Shown here: positions 55,837 through 64,000 of the stretch, one piece after another
Position numbering within the stretch: position 1 is the first letter of the stretch
Layout of the letters: each line of letters begins with the position of its first letter
Origin: Acinetobacter piscicola
GTDB taxonomy: Bacteria > Pseudomonadota > Gammaproteobacteria > Pseudomonadales > Moraxellaceae
Length of the DNA stretch: 64,000 bases
Direction of reading: 5' to 3'
Assembly: GCF_002233755.1 (NCBI RefSeq)
Contig: NZ_NIFO01000011.1
Coordinates: 1-64,000, forward strand
Notes under the pieces: model-generated
Databases searched by the model: none
Told to the model about the DNA's origin: nothing
Seen by the model: the letters and a program-made list of their open reading frames with translations, nothing else
Made by a program: the position numbers and the translations under genes

Positions 55837-57069
55837 ATGAGCCAACATCTTTCACTACCTAAAGATAAAATTCGTTTCTTGTTGTTAGAAGGCGTTCATC
55901 AAAACGCGATCGACACTCTAAATGCTGCTGGATATACCAATATCGATTCCCGTAAAACTGCGCTTGAGGGTGAAGCGTTGAAAGAAGCGGTTAAAGATGC
56001 GCACTTCATTGGTATTCGTTCCCGTACACAATTAACTGAAGAAATCTTTGAAGCTGCGAATAAATTGATCGCAGTGGGTTGTTTCTGTATCGGGACAAAC
56101 CAAGTGAATTTAAATGCAGCGATGATTCGTGGTATTCCTGTATTTAACGCACCTTACTCAAATACGCGTTCAGTTGCTGAACTTGTACTTGCTGAAGCTA
56201 TTCTTTTACTTCGTGGCGTACCTGCTAAATCTGCTTCTACTCACCGTGGTGGTTGGAACAAATCTGCTGTAGGTTCGTTTGAAACACGTGGTAAAACGCT
56301 AGGTATCGTGGGTTATGGCTCAATCGGTTCTCAACTTTCAGTTTTAGCTGAAAGCTTGGGTATGCACGTCATTTATTATGATGCAGTAACTAAATTACCG
56401 ATGGGTAATGCACGTCAAGTCGGTTCTTTAGATGAACTTCTTGCCAATGCTGATGTTGTAAGTTTACACGTTCCAGATGTTCCTTCTACGCGTAATTTCT
56501 TCACTAAAGAACAATTTGCGAAAATGAAAGAAGGTTCAATCTTCATCAATGCTGCACGTGGTACATGTGTGATCATTGAAGACCTTGCTGATGCGATCAA
56601 ATCTGGTCACATCGCGGGTGCTGCGGTTGACGTATTCCCGAAAGAACCTAAAGCCAATGGTGAAGAATTTGTTTCTGCACTTCGTGGTTTAGACAACGTG
56701 ATCTTAACGCCTCACGTGGGTGGTTCTACCATGGAAGCGCAAGCCAACATTGGTTTAGAAGTTGCTGAGAAATTCGTTGCTTACTCAGATAAAGGCATGA
56801 CTTTATCTGCTGTAAACTTCCCTGAAATCGCACTTCCATTGACTGAAGGTAAACATCGTTTACTTCACATTCATAAAAACGTGCCAGGTGTTCTTTCTAA
56901 GATCAACAACTTGTTCGCTGAACATGGCATCAACATTTCTGGTCAGTCTTTAATGACCAAAGGCGATGTTGGCTATTTAGTGATGGATGTTGATGCAACT
57001 GCATCTAAAGAAGCACTTGATACGCTTAGCGATGTTGAAGGTACAATCCGCGTTCGTGTATTGTTCTAA
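55837..57069 (+). CDS. serA: D-3-phosphoglycerate dehydrogenase
   Basis: First enzyme of serine synthesis, oxidising 3-phosphoglycerate with NAD; 410 residues as in E. coli. It has the substrate region FIGIRSRTQLTEE, Rossmann motif GIVGYGSIGSQLSV, catalytic FINAARGTCVI (Arg), the EPKANGEEF segment (Glu), LTPHVGGSTMEAQ (His), and a C-terminal ACT domain (HIHKNVPGVLSKINNLFAEHG) for serine feedback. ATG at 55837 has GGAG upstream. Known SerA enzymes can also reduce 2-oxoglutarate to D-2-hydroxyglutarate, linking it to the divergent gene. Confidence 0.96.
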   Translation: MSQHLSLPKDKIRFLLLEGVHQNAIDTLNAAGYTNIDSRKTALEGEALKEAVKDAHFIGIRSRTQLTEEIFEAANKLIAVGCFCIGTNQVNLNAAMIRGIPVFNAPYSNTRSVAELVLAEAILLLRGVPAKSASTHRGGWNKSAVGSFETRGKTLGIVGYGSIGSQLSVLAESLGMHVIYYDAVTKLPMGNARQVGSLDELLANADVVSLHVPDVPSTRNFFTKEQFAKMKEGSIFINAARGTCVIIEDLADAIKSGHIAGAAVDVFPKEPKANGEEFVSALRGLDNVILTPHVGGSTMEAQANIGLEVAEKFVAYSDKGMTLSAVNFPEIALPLTEGKHRLLHIHKNVPGVLSKINNLFAEHGINISGQSLMTKGDVGYLVMDVDATASKEALDTLSDVEGTIRVRVLF

Positions 57070-57084
57070 GCATTTCTGATTTGA

Positions 57085-57116
57085 AAAACCACAGGCATAT
57101 GCCTGTGGTTTTTTAT
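57085..57116 (+). terminator. Rho-independent terminator of serA
   Basis: AAAACCACAGGCAT and ATGCCTGTGGTTTT form a near-perfect stem with a T-run, 16 bases after the stop codon. Confidence 0.9.
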
Positions 57117-57347
57117 TGGGTTTAACAATATAGTCAGCTTCCTTCAAATATCATATTTTTCAGTTAAATTAGAACTTGTTAATAAATAATCGATTTAAAC
57201 ATCTTCACCCGTGCTCCTATATAAAACAATGTAGAGTCTAAAGCTGAACGGCATCAAAATCACATGACTTTTCACTAAAATTGTTTTATAAAATAAAGTC
57301 CATTGCCAATATTTTTCTACAAGTCCTTACTCTAAATTGCTGAAAGA

Positions 57348-58214
57348 ATGCCAAATTTAAAAGTTGCACCTCATCTTCAAGCTTTAATTTTACTTTTCAT
57401 TGCGATGATCAGTATCCAGAGTAGCGGTGCGCTTGCCAAAACCCTCTTTGATCATTTTCCTGTATTGACCATTTCCGCTATGCGTCTTTTACTAGGTTCA
57501 TTGATTTTGGCTGTTATTTTCAAAATTTGGCAGGCCAATTTTAAACAAGTGAGATGGGCAGCGATTATCAGTTATGGCATCGCTTTAGCTGGAATGAATG
57601 TCCTATTTTATTTATCGATTAAACGTCTACCTTTGGGTATTGCTGTTTCTTTTGAATTTATTGGCCCATTAAGTGTTGCACTGTATCATGCACGGCAAAA
57701 GTTTGATTTTGTTTGGGTTGGATTGGCAATTTTAGGATTGGTTTTGCTGTTCCCTTTCGATCAGGCTGCTCATCGATTAGACCCGATAGGCATTGCCTTA
57801 GCATTGGGAGCTGGTGCATGTTGGGCGTTGTATATTATTGCAGGACAAAAGCCTTCAGGAATCTCTGGTAATCATACAGTCTGTTTAGGTATGTTTGTTG
57901 GTATGTTGTGCTTAATGCCAATTGCTTTATTTACAGGAATGCCTGCAAGTGTTTTCCAACCTTCCAATTTTATCTATTTTGTTGCTTTAGCCATTTTAGC
58001 CAGTGCATTACCTTTTTCTTTGGAAATGATTGCGTTAAGAAATTTAACTGCTTTGAGCTTTGGTACGCTGATGAGTTTAGAGCCTGCGGTTGCTGCATTT
58101 TCAGGATTCATTTTCTTGAATGAACAATTGTTATGGACTCAATGGCTCGCTTTAGCCACGATTATTAGTGCTTCAATTGGCTGTACCATCACCGTACAAA
58201 AGGCAAAAAAATAA
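57348..58214 (+). CDS. EamA family exporter, RhtA-like (copy 1)
   Basis: 288 residues with ten predicted helices in two EamA halves. The RhtA-type start SSGALAKTLFDHFPVLTISA, the KRLPLGIAVSFEFIGPLSVA block at the first repeat's end, and GTLMSLEPAVAAFSGFIFLN in the second are characteristic of the threonine/homoserine exporter group. The natural substrate may be an amino acid or drug; not determined. A related exporter lies at 58958 with a Sel1 gene between. The ATG has AAAG upstream (weak). Confidence 0.85.
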   Translation: MPNLKVAPHLQALILLFIAMISIQSSGALAKTLFDHFPVLTISAMRLLLGSLILAVIFKIWQANFKQVRWAAIISYGIALAGMNVLFYLSIKRLPLGIAVSFEFIGPLSVALYHARQKFDFVWVGLAILGLVLLFPFDQAAHRLDPIGIALALGAGACWALYIIAGQKPSGISGNHTVCLGMFVGMLCLMPIALFTGMPASVFQPSNFIYFVALAILASALPFSLEMIALRNLTALSFGTLMSLEPAVAAFSGFIFLNEQLLWTQWLALATIISASIGCTITVQKAKK

Positions 58215-58282
58215 ATCCCTCAGTCTTTTATCAACTCAGGGCTTTATTTCTAAAAATAATCATTTAACAATCAATTCAATCA

Positions 58283-58771
58283 CTACAGTTCAATAGAAGC
58301 AGCTTCGATATGTTGATTTTGCTTCGCCATATTTAAATATTTCTCGGCAATCTCTCGGTCTTTTTTGACACCGATCCCTTCATTGTAGATTTTAAATAAT
58401 TCAAAAGCTGCATCAATATCACCTAAATCTGCTGCACTTTTGTAGTATTCAAGGCTCTGTTGTAAGTCTAAAGCGACACCTTCACCTGCTTTAAAAATTT
58501 CAGCTAAAAGAAAATAAGCTTTCGCATTATTTAAATCTTTTGCCTGATTTAGCCAAAATAAAGTGCCTTCAATATTTTGCTGCTGTCGCTCATGTGTCGC
58601 CATACAAAGTATTGCTTGCTCATGACCATTCTGTGCTGCGGATTTCAACAATGAAATATGTTTTTCATGCTCTAAGGGTAACTGCATAGAAACTTCAAAT
58701 TGTGCAGCGGGATCTCCCGATTCAGCTTGTTTCAATAAAGCTTGATCTATTCGTTCTAAATTCATCATCAT
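58283..58771 (-). CDS. Sel1-like repeat protein
   Basis: 162 residues of helical SLR repeats. Clear units are AYFLLAEIFKAGEGVALDLQ plus QSLEYYKSAADLGDIDA, and AFELFKIYNEGIGVKKDREI plus AEKYLNMAKQ; the G.GV..D pattern is diagnostic. One or two degenerate units precede them. Such proteins mediate protein contacts. There is no signal peptide, so it is probably cytoplasmic. Partners are unknown. It lies on the opposite strand between two exporter genes. Confidence 0.82.
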   Translation of the reverse strand: MMMNLERIDQALLKQAESGDPAAQFEVSMQLPLEHEKHISLLKSAAQNGHEQAILCMATHERQQQNIEGTLFWLNQAKDLNNAKAYFLLAEIFKAGEGVALDLQQSLEYYKSAADLGDIDAAFELFKIYNEGIGVKKDREIAEKYLNMAKQNQHIEAASIEL

Positions 58772-58957
58772 TAACCACCCTACTTACATCTTTTAAAATT
58801 TAATTTGTGCGATGCGTCTATCATTTATTATCTTCATCATAGCGTAGAATTTTCAATCTCCAAGTAAATATTTTATCTTTCGATATAAACTTTAGAAATA
58901 GTCACTTTATTATCGACTAATGATAAAATCCCCCAAGAATCCTACACTTTTATATTT

Positions 58958-59827
58958 ATGCAGAACTCTCATCTCACTGCTGTACTCTTCATGGTTTTAT
59001 CCATGGTTGCGTATCAGATTAGTGCATCATTTGCTAAACAACTTTTTGAAGTTTTAGATCCACTTACAGTCGTTACCTTGAGATTATGTTTCGCCTCTAT
59101 TCTCATTATTTTAATGTTTAGATCATGGAGAATCATTAAGCGTCTGCCTTATTTAAAATGGAAAGATTTATTATTTTATAGTGGCTCAGTATGTCTAATG
59201 AATGTCTTGTTCTATGCATCCTTAGGTAAGTTACCGCAAGGTATCGCAGTAGGATTAGAGTTTCTTGGCCCGCTTACATTGGCATTATTCTCGATTAAGC
59301 AAAAAAGTGATTACATTTGGGTTTTGCTTGCCATCATTGGTGTTGCACTAATGGTGCCTTGGCAAGATGCAACTGCGCATAATTTTTCATATATAGGTGC
59401 AGCCTTTGCATTAGGTGCAGGGATTTGTTGGGCAATTTATATTTACTATGGGCAAAGAGTGGTTCGCCAAAATATTGGTATGCATGCGCTCAGTATTGCG
59501 ATCGTATTATCAGCACTGGTCATGTTACCCATCAGTGCAGTACACAATCCTGAAGCCTTACTCAAAACTGAATATTGGGGTAAAGCCTTACTGATTGCGT
59601 TATTAGCCACTGCAATTCCCTACGCGCTCGATTTAATGGCTTTAAAACGTTTAAGTAAGCTCAGTTATGGAACACTTTCAAGCTTATCTCCAGCCTTAGG
59701 AGCGATTGCAGGTTTCTTTTTATTAAAAGAACAGATTAGCCTGTGGCAGTGCATCGCTTTAGTCTGCATTATGCTGGCATCTATTGGTGTGACGTTGAGA
59801 TCAAAACAAGATCCTCATGATTTATAA
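58958..59827 (+). CDS. EamA family exporter, RhtA-like (copy 2)
   Basis: 289 residues, ten helices. Key blocks match copy 1: ISASFAKQLFEVLDPLTVVT, GKLPQGIAVGLEFLGPLTLA and GTLSSLSPALGAIAGFFLLK, though overall identity is moderate by eye. It is therefore an old paralog rather than a recent duplicate. The protein probably exports small amino acids or related compounds. A bidirectional hairpin separates it from the hemerythrin gene. Confidence 0.85.
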   Translation: MQNSHLTAVLFMVLSMVAYQISASFAKQLFEVLDPLTVVTLRLCFASILIILMFRSWRIIKRLPYLKWKDLLFYSGSVCLMNVLFYASLGKLPQGIAVGLEFLGPLTLALFSIKQKSDYIWVLLAIIGVALMVPWQDATAHNFSYIGAAFALGAGICWAIYIYYGQRVVRQNIGMHALSIAIVLSALVMLPISAVHNPEALLKTEYWGKALLIALLATAIPYALDLMALKRLSKLSYGTLSSLSPALGAIAGFFLLKEQISLWQCIALVCIMLASIGVTLRSKQDPHDL

Positions 59828-59879
59828 GCGATAATTTCCCATCATTTATAATCTTAAATTTCTCAGATACTCAATACAT

Positions 59880-59905
59880 AAAAAGATGGGGCACTCCATC
59901 TTTTT
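59880..59905. terminator. Bidirectional terminator
   Basis: AAAAAGATGG and CCATCTTTTT around a 6-base loop, between the exporter (plus) and the hemerythrin gene (minus). Confidence 0.85.
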
Positions 59906-59942
59906 AACCGTCCGTTATTCAAAAATGTAAAATTTATTGGGA

Positions 59943-60404
59943 TTAATCTATAAGCGCATCTTTGTTTTTTGCCTTATATTTTTTATATTCAGCCAGATAC
60001 TTTTTCGCAAGTGTTAGCTTTTGATTTTCATCAAAAATTTTACCTGCTTGTTGAAAAAAGTGATTTTCCTCTTGTTGTAAATGTTGATGCACTGTTTCAA
60101 ATAGTCGCTTTGCAAGTACTAACCAACGAGAATGGCTAAAATCAGTTTCAGTTAATGATTTCAGTATGTCATCCATTGCACGATGTTCAGAAAGCGCATG
60201 GCGCGTAATATTTAAGCCTGAATCCGTCATCATCAATGGAATATAAAAGTAACGATCTTCTGCAACAGCATGTGCAAATAATTCATTTTTAAGTAGTGTA
60301 AATATCTCACGACGCTCAGAACTATCACCTGATGTTTCAACCAATTTTTCAGATAAATCTCGCTGAATTTGGTGACTCACTTTTAATGCTTCAAAAATAT
60401 CCAT
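59943..60404 (-). CDS. Hemerythrin domain protein
   Basis: 153 residues, a four-helix bundle binding a di-iron centre. Likely ligands are His11 (VSHQIQRDL), His45 and Glu49 (FAHAVAEDRYFY), His74 (LSEHRAMDDI), and the HQHLQQEENHFF cluster (His106/108, Glu112, His115). Such proteins sense or buffer oxygen, nitric oxide or iron. The last part is Lys-rich (KYLAEYKKYKAKNK). It is monocistronic with its own upstream AT-rich region. Confidence 0.88.
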   Translation of the reverse strand: MDIFEALKVSHQIQRDLSEKLVETSGDSSERREIFTLLKNELFAHAVAEDRYFYIPLMMTDSGLNITRHALSEHRAMDDILKSLTETDFSHSRWLVLAKRLFETVHQHLQQEENHFFQQAGKIFDENQKLTLAKKYLAEYKKYKAKNKDALID

Positions 60405-60543
60405 TCGAATCCCTCTATTATTATACTTACATCCTTTAGTTCAATAAAATTGACTCAGTAGACATAGCATAATAAAAGAGTGATAAAATAAACATTATTA
60501 TTAAATGCAATTTTTTGTATCGAAAACTTAGCCGTAAAACAAA

Positions 60544-61311
60544 CTAGCTCATAAACATTTGATATGCCAAACGACAAATCAAAATGCTCACTAAAATTAA
60601 AAATAGAATACGAATAAAGCCACTGCCATATTTCAATGCCATTTTCACCCCAAGCAATGAACCACATACATTGGCAACAGCCATCATTAAACCAAGTTGA
60701 AATAAAACATGCCCCGTTGGAATAAAGAAACTTAGAGCTGCAAAGTTGGTCATAAAATTACCGATTTTAGACAATGCTGATGCATGTAAAAAATCAACTT
60801 TTAAATAACGGATAAAGTAGAAAATAAAGAAGCTACCTGTACCTGGTCCAAAAATTCCATCATAAAAACCTATGGCTAAACCACCAACACCTGCGATGAG
60901 TAGCATTTTATTGGTGATTTCTTGCTGAAAATGCACTTGTCCAAATTGCTTTTTAAAAAAAGTATAAATCGCAATCACGATCAACATGAATAGTACAAAT
61001 GGACGTAAAATTTCTTGTGGAATCAACGATACACAAGCAGCTCCACCAAAAGAGCTAATGAATGCAGTTACTGCAATAACCGCTAAAAGTTTCCATTGGA
61101 TTTTAACTTGACGTAAATAAGAAAATGCCGCCGAGGCTGTACCACAAATTGAAGCTAGTTTATTGGTACCAAAAACTGTTGCAGTTGGATAATGTGGTAG
61201 TGCCCCCATCAAAGCTGGAATTTGTATTAATCCTCCGCCCCCGACTGCCGCATCAATTGCACCTGCACAAAAAGCGAAAAAAATAAGACTAATAACAATT
61301 TCCAGTTCCAT
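60544..61311 (-). CDS. TauE/SafE (TSUP) family membrane transporter
   Basis: 255 residues with about eight helices. The AIDAAVGGGGLIQIPALMGA start and the second-repeat FYDGIFGPGTGSFFIF block, with the NFAALSFF helix, are TSUP family motifs. Members export sulfite, sulfoacetate or other organosulfur compounds; the substrate is unknown here. It lies 14 bases downstream of truB on the same strand and is probably co-transcribed with it. Confidence 0.87.
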   Translation of the reverse strand: MELEIVISLIFFAFCAGAIDAAVGGGGLIQIPALMGALPHYPTATVFGTNKLASICGTASAAFSYLRQVKIQWKLLAVIAVTAFISSFGGAACVSLIPQEILRPFVLFMLIVIAIYTFFKKQFGQVHFQQEITNKMLLIAGVGGLAIGFYDGIFGPGTGSFFIFYFIRYLKVDFLHASALSKIGNFMTNFAALSFFIPTGHVLFQLGLMMAVANVCGSLLGVKMALKYGSGFIRILFLILVSILICRLAYQMFMS

Positions 61312-61325
61312 ACAACTTACTCAAA

Positions 61326-62231
61326 TTAGAGATTTAACACACGCTTAGGGACTAAACGCTTTCTATCGGTGATTTCAGCCAAACCTAGGCATTTTTCACC
61401 ATCGAAGACTAAAACCTCAGCATCAGCCTCATGCTCAATATTGCTTTCCATACCACGGCTAAAATATTCTGCACGCCCTTCAGGTGCTTGGACTTTAGTA
61501 AAATGATCGATTGGTGCATAAACGGGGAGCAATAATGCTTCGCGTTCTTGCTCAGTCAAACTCTCAAGATACTCAATGGTATAACTTGGATTTAGCTCGA
61601 AATGACCTGTTTGAATTCGATGTAAATAAGTTAAATGTCCATACGTTCCGAGTGCTTGAGCGATATCTTCACCTAAAACACGAATATAAGTGCCTTTAGA
61701 GCAAGTGATATCTAGAGTAATGCTATTTTCTGAAAATTCGATTAACTGAATGGCGTAAATATGTAGTGGCCGCGCTTCTCGTTCAATTTCAATCCCTTGA
61801 CGTGCCAACTCATACAAAGGACGACCTTCTTTCTTCAATGCAGAATACATCGGTGGAATTTGTTGAAGATCACCTTTAAATTGTTCTAATACATTGTGAA
61901 TAATGTCTTCTGTTAGCACAGGAACTGCTTGTTCTAACAACACTTCACCTTCAACATCACCCGTGGTTGTACTGTGCCCAAGTTGAATAGTCGTGAGATA
62001 ACGCTTCTCTGAATCAAGCAAATAGTGTGAAAACTTAGTCGCTTCACCTAGACAAATTGGTAATAAACCTGAGGCGAGCGGATCTAATGCCCCAGTATGT
62101 CCTGCTTTTTGTGCTCGAAATAACCAACGCACTTTTTGCAAAGCTGCATTTGAACTGATTCCTAAAGGTTTATTCAATAAAAAAACGCCACTAATATGAC
62201 GACGTTGTATTTTTGACGATTGAGCAGACAT
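61326..62231 (-). CDS. truB: tRNA pseudouridine-55 synthase
   Basis: TruB modifies U55 in the T loop of tRNAs. 301 residues. The [14 protein letters not shown] start, catalytic [14 protein letters not shown] with Asp50, [15 protein letters not shown], and [15 protein letters not shown] are all family blocks. The C-terminal PUA-like part ends VPKRVLNL. The gene is the first of a likely pair with the TSUP transporter and is divergent from the lif-lipase operon. In many bacteria truB follows rbfA; that context is absent here. Confidence 0.95.
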   Translation of the reverse strand: MSAQSSKIQRRHISGVFLLNKPLGISSNAALQKVRWLFRAQKAGHTGALDPLASGLLPICLGEATKFSHYLLDSEKRYLTTIQLGHSTTTGDVEGEVLLEQAVPVLTEDIIHNVLEQFKGDLQQIPPMYSALKKEGRPLYELARQGIEIEREARPLHIYAIQLIEFSENSITLDITCSKGTYIRVLGEDIAQALGTYGHLTYLHRIQTGHFELNPSYTIEYLESLTEQEREALLLPVYAPIDHFTKVQAPEGRAEYFSRGMESNIEHEADAEVLVFDGEKCLGLAEITDRKRLVPKRVLNL

Positions 62232-62368
62232 ATTGAATATAATCAGAACAGTGTTTGCTTATTCTAACAAATCCATTTACCTATTTTTACAAATTTCTGC
62301 TATGCAAAATAAATATTTATGGCAGATTATTTTTTAATCAAAAAAATAATAGAAATCAAAGGACTTAC

Positions 62369-63409
62369 ATGCAAAAAGCACGTAAAAATATGCTATGGAT
62401 TGCATTTTTACTCATTATTGTGATTGTTTTCACTTTTATCCTTTGGGTAAAACCGCAAAACTCATCCAATAATGATCCGCAAACATCTGCAAAAACATTC
62501 ACCAAGCAAGAGGCGGGGCAAATTATGCCTGCAACTCTTTCAAACATACAAGCACAGTCCTTTTCGAGCAGAAGCCAGCAAGATACGCAAATCAATTGTC
62601 AGATTCGTGTAGATGATTCAAATCATTTAATGGTCAATGAGCAAACCAAAGACTGTTTTGAATATTTTATTACCCAATATGGCGAAAAAAGTATTGATCA
62701 AATTAAGACTGATTTTCTAACTTATCTCAAAGCCAGTTATAAAGAACCTGTACTATCACAACTCAGCGATTTATGGTCACGTTATGTAGATTATCGGAGT
62801 AAGTTAGGCGATTTACAGTCTCCTACAGCAGATAAAGACAGTACTCAATATTATCAACAGATTGTAAATAATACGCAGAGTCTAAGAAAAAAATTCTTTT
62901 CAGATTATGAAATTCAGGGATTATTCGGCACACAAGATATTTACGATCAATACACGCTTGATCGCATGGATATCATGAATGATAAAAATTTGTCTGCAAC
63001 TGAAAAGGCTGAAAAATTAAAGCAATTATTTAATCAACTTCCTGAGGATTGGAAAGAAAATTTACAACAAATTTCTCAACTTGAAGATTTAAGAAAACTT
63101 ACCTCGGAAATTAAAGCACGAGGTGGTTCAACTGAAGAATTACGTCAAATGCGTACCAATTTAGTCGGTGCTGAAGCCACTCAACGTCTTGAGACACTTG
63201 ATGTACAACGTAGCGACTGGAAAAGCAAAGTTAATCAATACTTAGCTGAACGTGACACGATCATGAATAGTTCAATGAACGACATTGCAAAACAAAACGC
63301 GGTATCACAATTAAAATCGCAGCAGTTTAATAACCAACAAGACCAAATACGATTACAAACATTTGAAAAAGTTCATGACGAAGGAGGAAAACTACCATTT
63401 GCCGATTAG
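62369..63409 (+). CDS. lifO: Lipase-specific foldase (Lif, lipase chaperone)
   Basis: 346 residues from ATG at 62369, which has AAAGGA upstream; an ORF start 38 codons earlier is not credible. One N-terminal helix (WIAFLLIIVIVFTFILW) anchors it in the inner membrane, then a Ser/Thr-rich linker and the all-helical foldase domain follow. DCFEYFITQYGEKS is the equivalent of the family's RxxFDYxLSxxGE motif, with Arg missing. It folds the lipase encoded 60 bases downstream. The order foldase-lipase is known from Acinetobacter. Confidence 0.9.
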   Translation: MQKARKNMLWIAFLLIIVIVFTFILWVKPQNSSNNDPQTSAKTFTKQEAGQIMPATLSNIQAQSFSSRSQQDTQINCQIRVDDSNHLMVNEQTKDCFEYFITQYGEKSIDQIKTDFLTYLKASYKEPVLSQLSDLWSRYVDYRSKLGDLQSPTADKDSTQYYQQIVNNTQSLRKKFFSDYEIQGLFGTQDIYDQYTLDRMDIMNDKNLSATEKAEKLKQLFNQLPEDWKENLQQISQLEDLRKLTSEIKARGGSTEELRQMRTNLVGAEATQRLETLDVQRSDWKSKVNQYLAERDTIMNSSMNDIAKQNAVSQLKSQQFNNQQDQIRLQTFEKVHDEGGKLPFAD

Positions 63410-63469
63410 GGATGACTATGCCCTAAGCTGATTCATCGACAATCAACATTTTTTCAGGATGAAATATAA

Positions 63470-64000
63470 ATGTTAAAAAACAAGAAATACGCGCTTGCAT
63501 GTTCTATGTTAGCTCTTTGTGGGGCGGTAGGCATTAGTTCTGCACATGCTGGCGTACAGCGTGTTACCGCTTCAGCTCAGTCTGACTATGCAAAAACCAA
63601 ATATCCAATCTTATTTACACATGGAATGTTTGGGTTTAGCCGTTTAGGTGTTGCTGCATTTGGACTAGATTATTGGTATCAAATTTTACCTGATTTAGCC
63701 CGTAATGGTTCAACGGTATTTGCTGCTCAAATTTCACCACTTGAGTCTACTGAAGTTCGGGGAGAACAGCTACTCACTCAAGTTGAAGAAGTCATGGCTT
63801 TAACAGGCAAAACTAAAGTCAATTTGATTGGTCATAGCCACGGTGGGCCAACCATACGTTATATAGAAGTGGTTAAACCTCAATATGTCGCATCTTTAAC
63901 AGGTGTCGGTGCAACATTTAGAGGATCAAAAGTTGCCGATGATCTATTAGCAAATAGAGGAGGAGCTCAATTTCTAAGTATTGCAACAAATTATATTGTT
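63470..64000 (+). CDS. lipA: Secreted triacylglycerol lipase, family I (partial, cut by window end)
   Basis: The first 177 codons are in the window and no stop is reached. ATG is preceded by AGGA 10 bases upstream. The signal peptide ends in SSAHA/GVQ. The mature enzyme shows the oxyanion segment PILFTHGMFGFSR and the nucleophile elbow LIGHSHGGPTIRY with Ser123; the catalytic Asp and His lie beyond the window. It needs the foldase encoded just upstream and is presumably exported by type II secretion. Confidence 0.93.
   Translation, partial: MLKNKKYALACSMLALCGAVGISSAHAGVQRVTASAQSDYAKTKYPILFTHGMFGFSRLGVAAFGLDYWYQILPDLARNGSTVFAAQISPLESTEVRGEQLLTQVEEVMALTGKTKVNLIGHSHGGPTIRYIEVVKPQYVASLTGVGATFRGSKVADDLLANRGGAQFLSIATNYIV

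Overview
The window looks like chromosomal DNA of an Acinetobacter species (Moraxellaceae). The DNA is AT-rich (roughly 60% by eye). Several neighbourhoods fit the genus: rluC divergent from rne, a foldase gene (lif) placed before its lipase gene, a CraA/MdfA-type drug exporter, and many short lineage-specific lipoproteins. No rRNA operon, prophage, intact insertion sequence or CRISPR array is visible. The genus call is inference from gene content and protein similarity recalled by family, not from a search.

Layout. 1-2200: an AHH-nuclease toxin tip and an imm11-type immunity gene, followed by 0.8 kb with no supported gene. 2.2-11.7 kb: catalase, small redox and membrane genes, a ZnT9-like cation transporter with a metallo-hydrolase, an HcaR-like LysR regulator, a GST with a YafY/WYL regulator, and a HAD phosphatase. 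11.7-17 kb: rluC and rne, with a long structured rne leader. 17-20 kb: acyl-CoA synthetase and four tRNA-Lys genes (three identical UUU, one divergent CUU). 20-27 kb: kup, PspC and HPP-CBS proteins, and an AztD-like zinc lipoprotein under a near-consensus Zur box. 27-35 kb: glyQS, then an accessory patch with a lipoprotein, a decayed second copy of the glyS 3' end, a coiled-coil TIR protein, and two secreted repeat-rich proteins. 35-50 kb: metabolic enzymes, two methyltransferases, a chagasin-type inhibitor, a 221-bp MITE-like element, an orphan ParA, AI-2E and FUSC family membrane proteins, SodC and CraA. 50-55 kb: pirin, then an AbiH gene overlapping a nucleotidyltransferase gene. 54-64 kb: the D-2-hydroxyglutarate dehydrogenase/serA pair, two RhtA-like exporters, hemerythrin, TauE/SafE and truB, and the lif-lipase operon cut by the window end.

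How the genes work together. SerA can make D-2-hydroxyglutarate, and the divergent FAD enzyme probably reoxidises it, which supports serine synthesis. GlyQ and GlyS form one glycyl-tRNA synthetase. Lif folds the lipase that follows it. Catalase and SodC are oxidative defence.

The strongest candidates for undescribed biology are the AbiH-nucleotidyltransferase pair, the TIR gene sitting behind a duplicated glyS tail (a possible insertion hotspot), the Zur-controlled AztD-like lipoprotein, and the orphan AHH/imm11 module. Starts were moved downstream of the longest ORF for several genes (MBL hydrolase, GNAT, rluC, rne, pspC, the Holliday-type nuclease, parA, sodC, serA, lif and others) where the family start or a ribosome binding site supports it.
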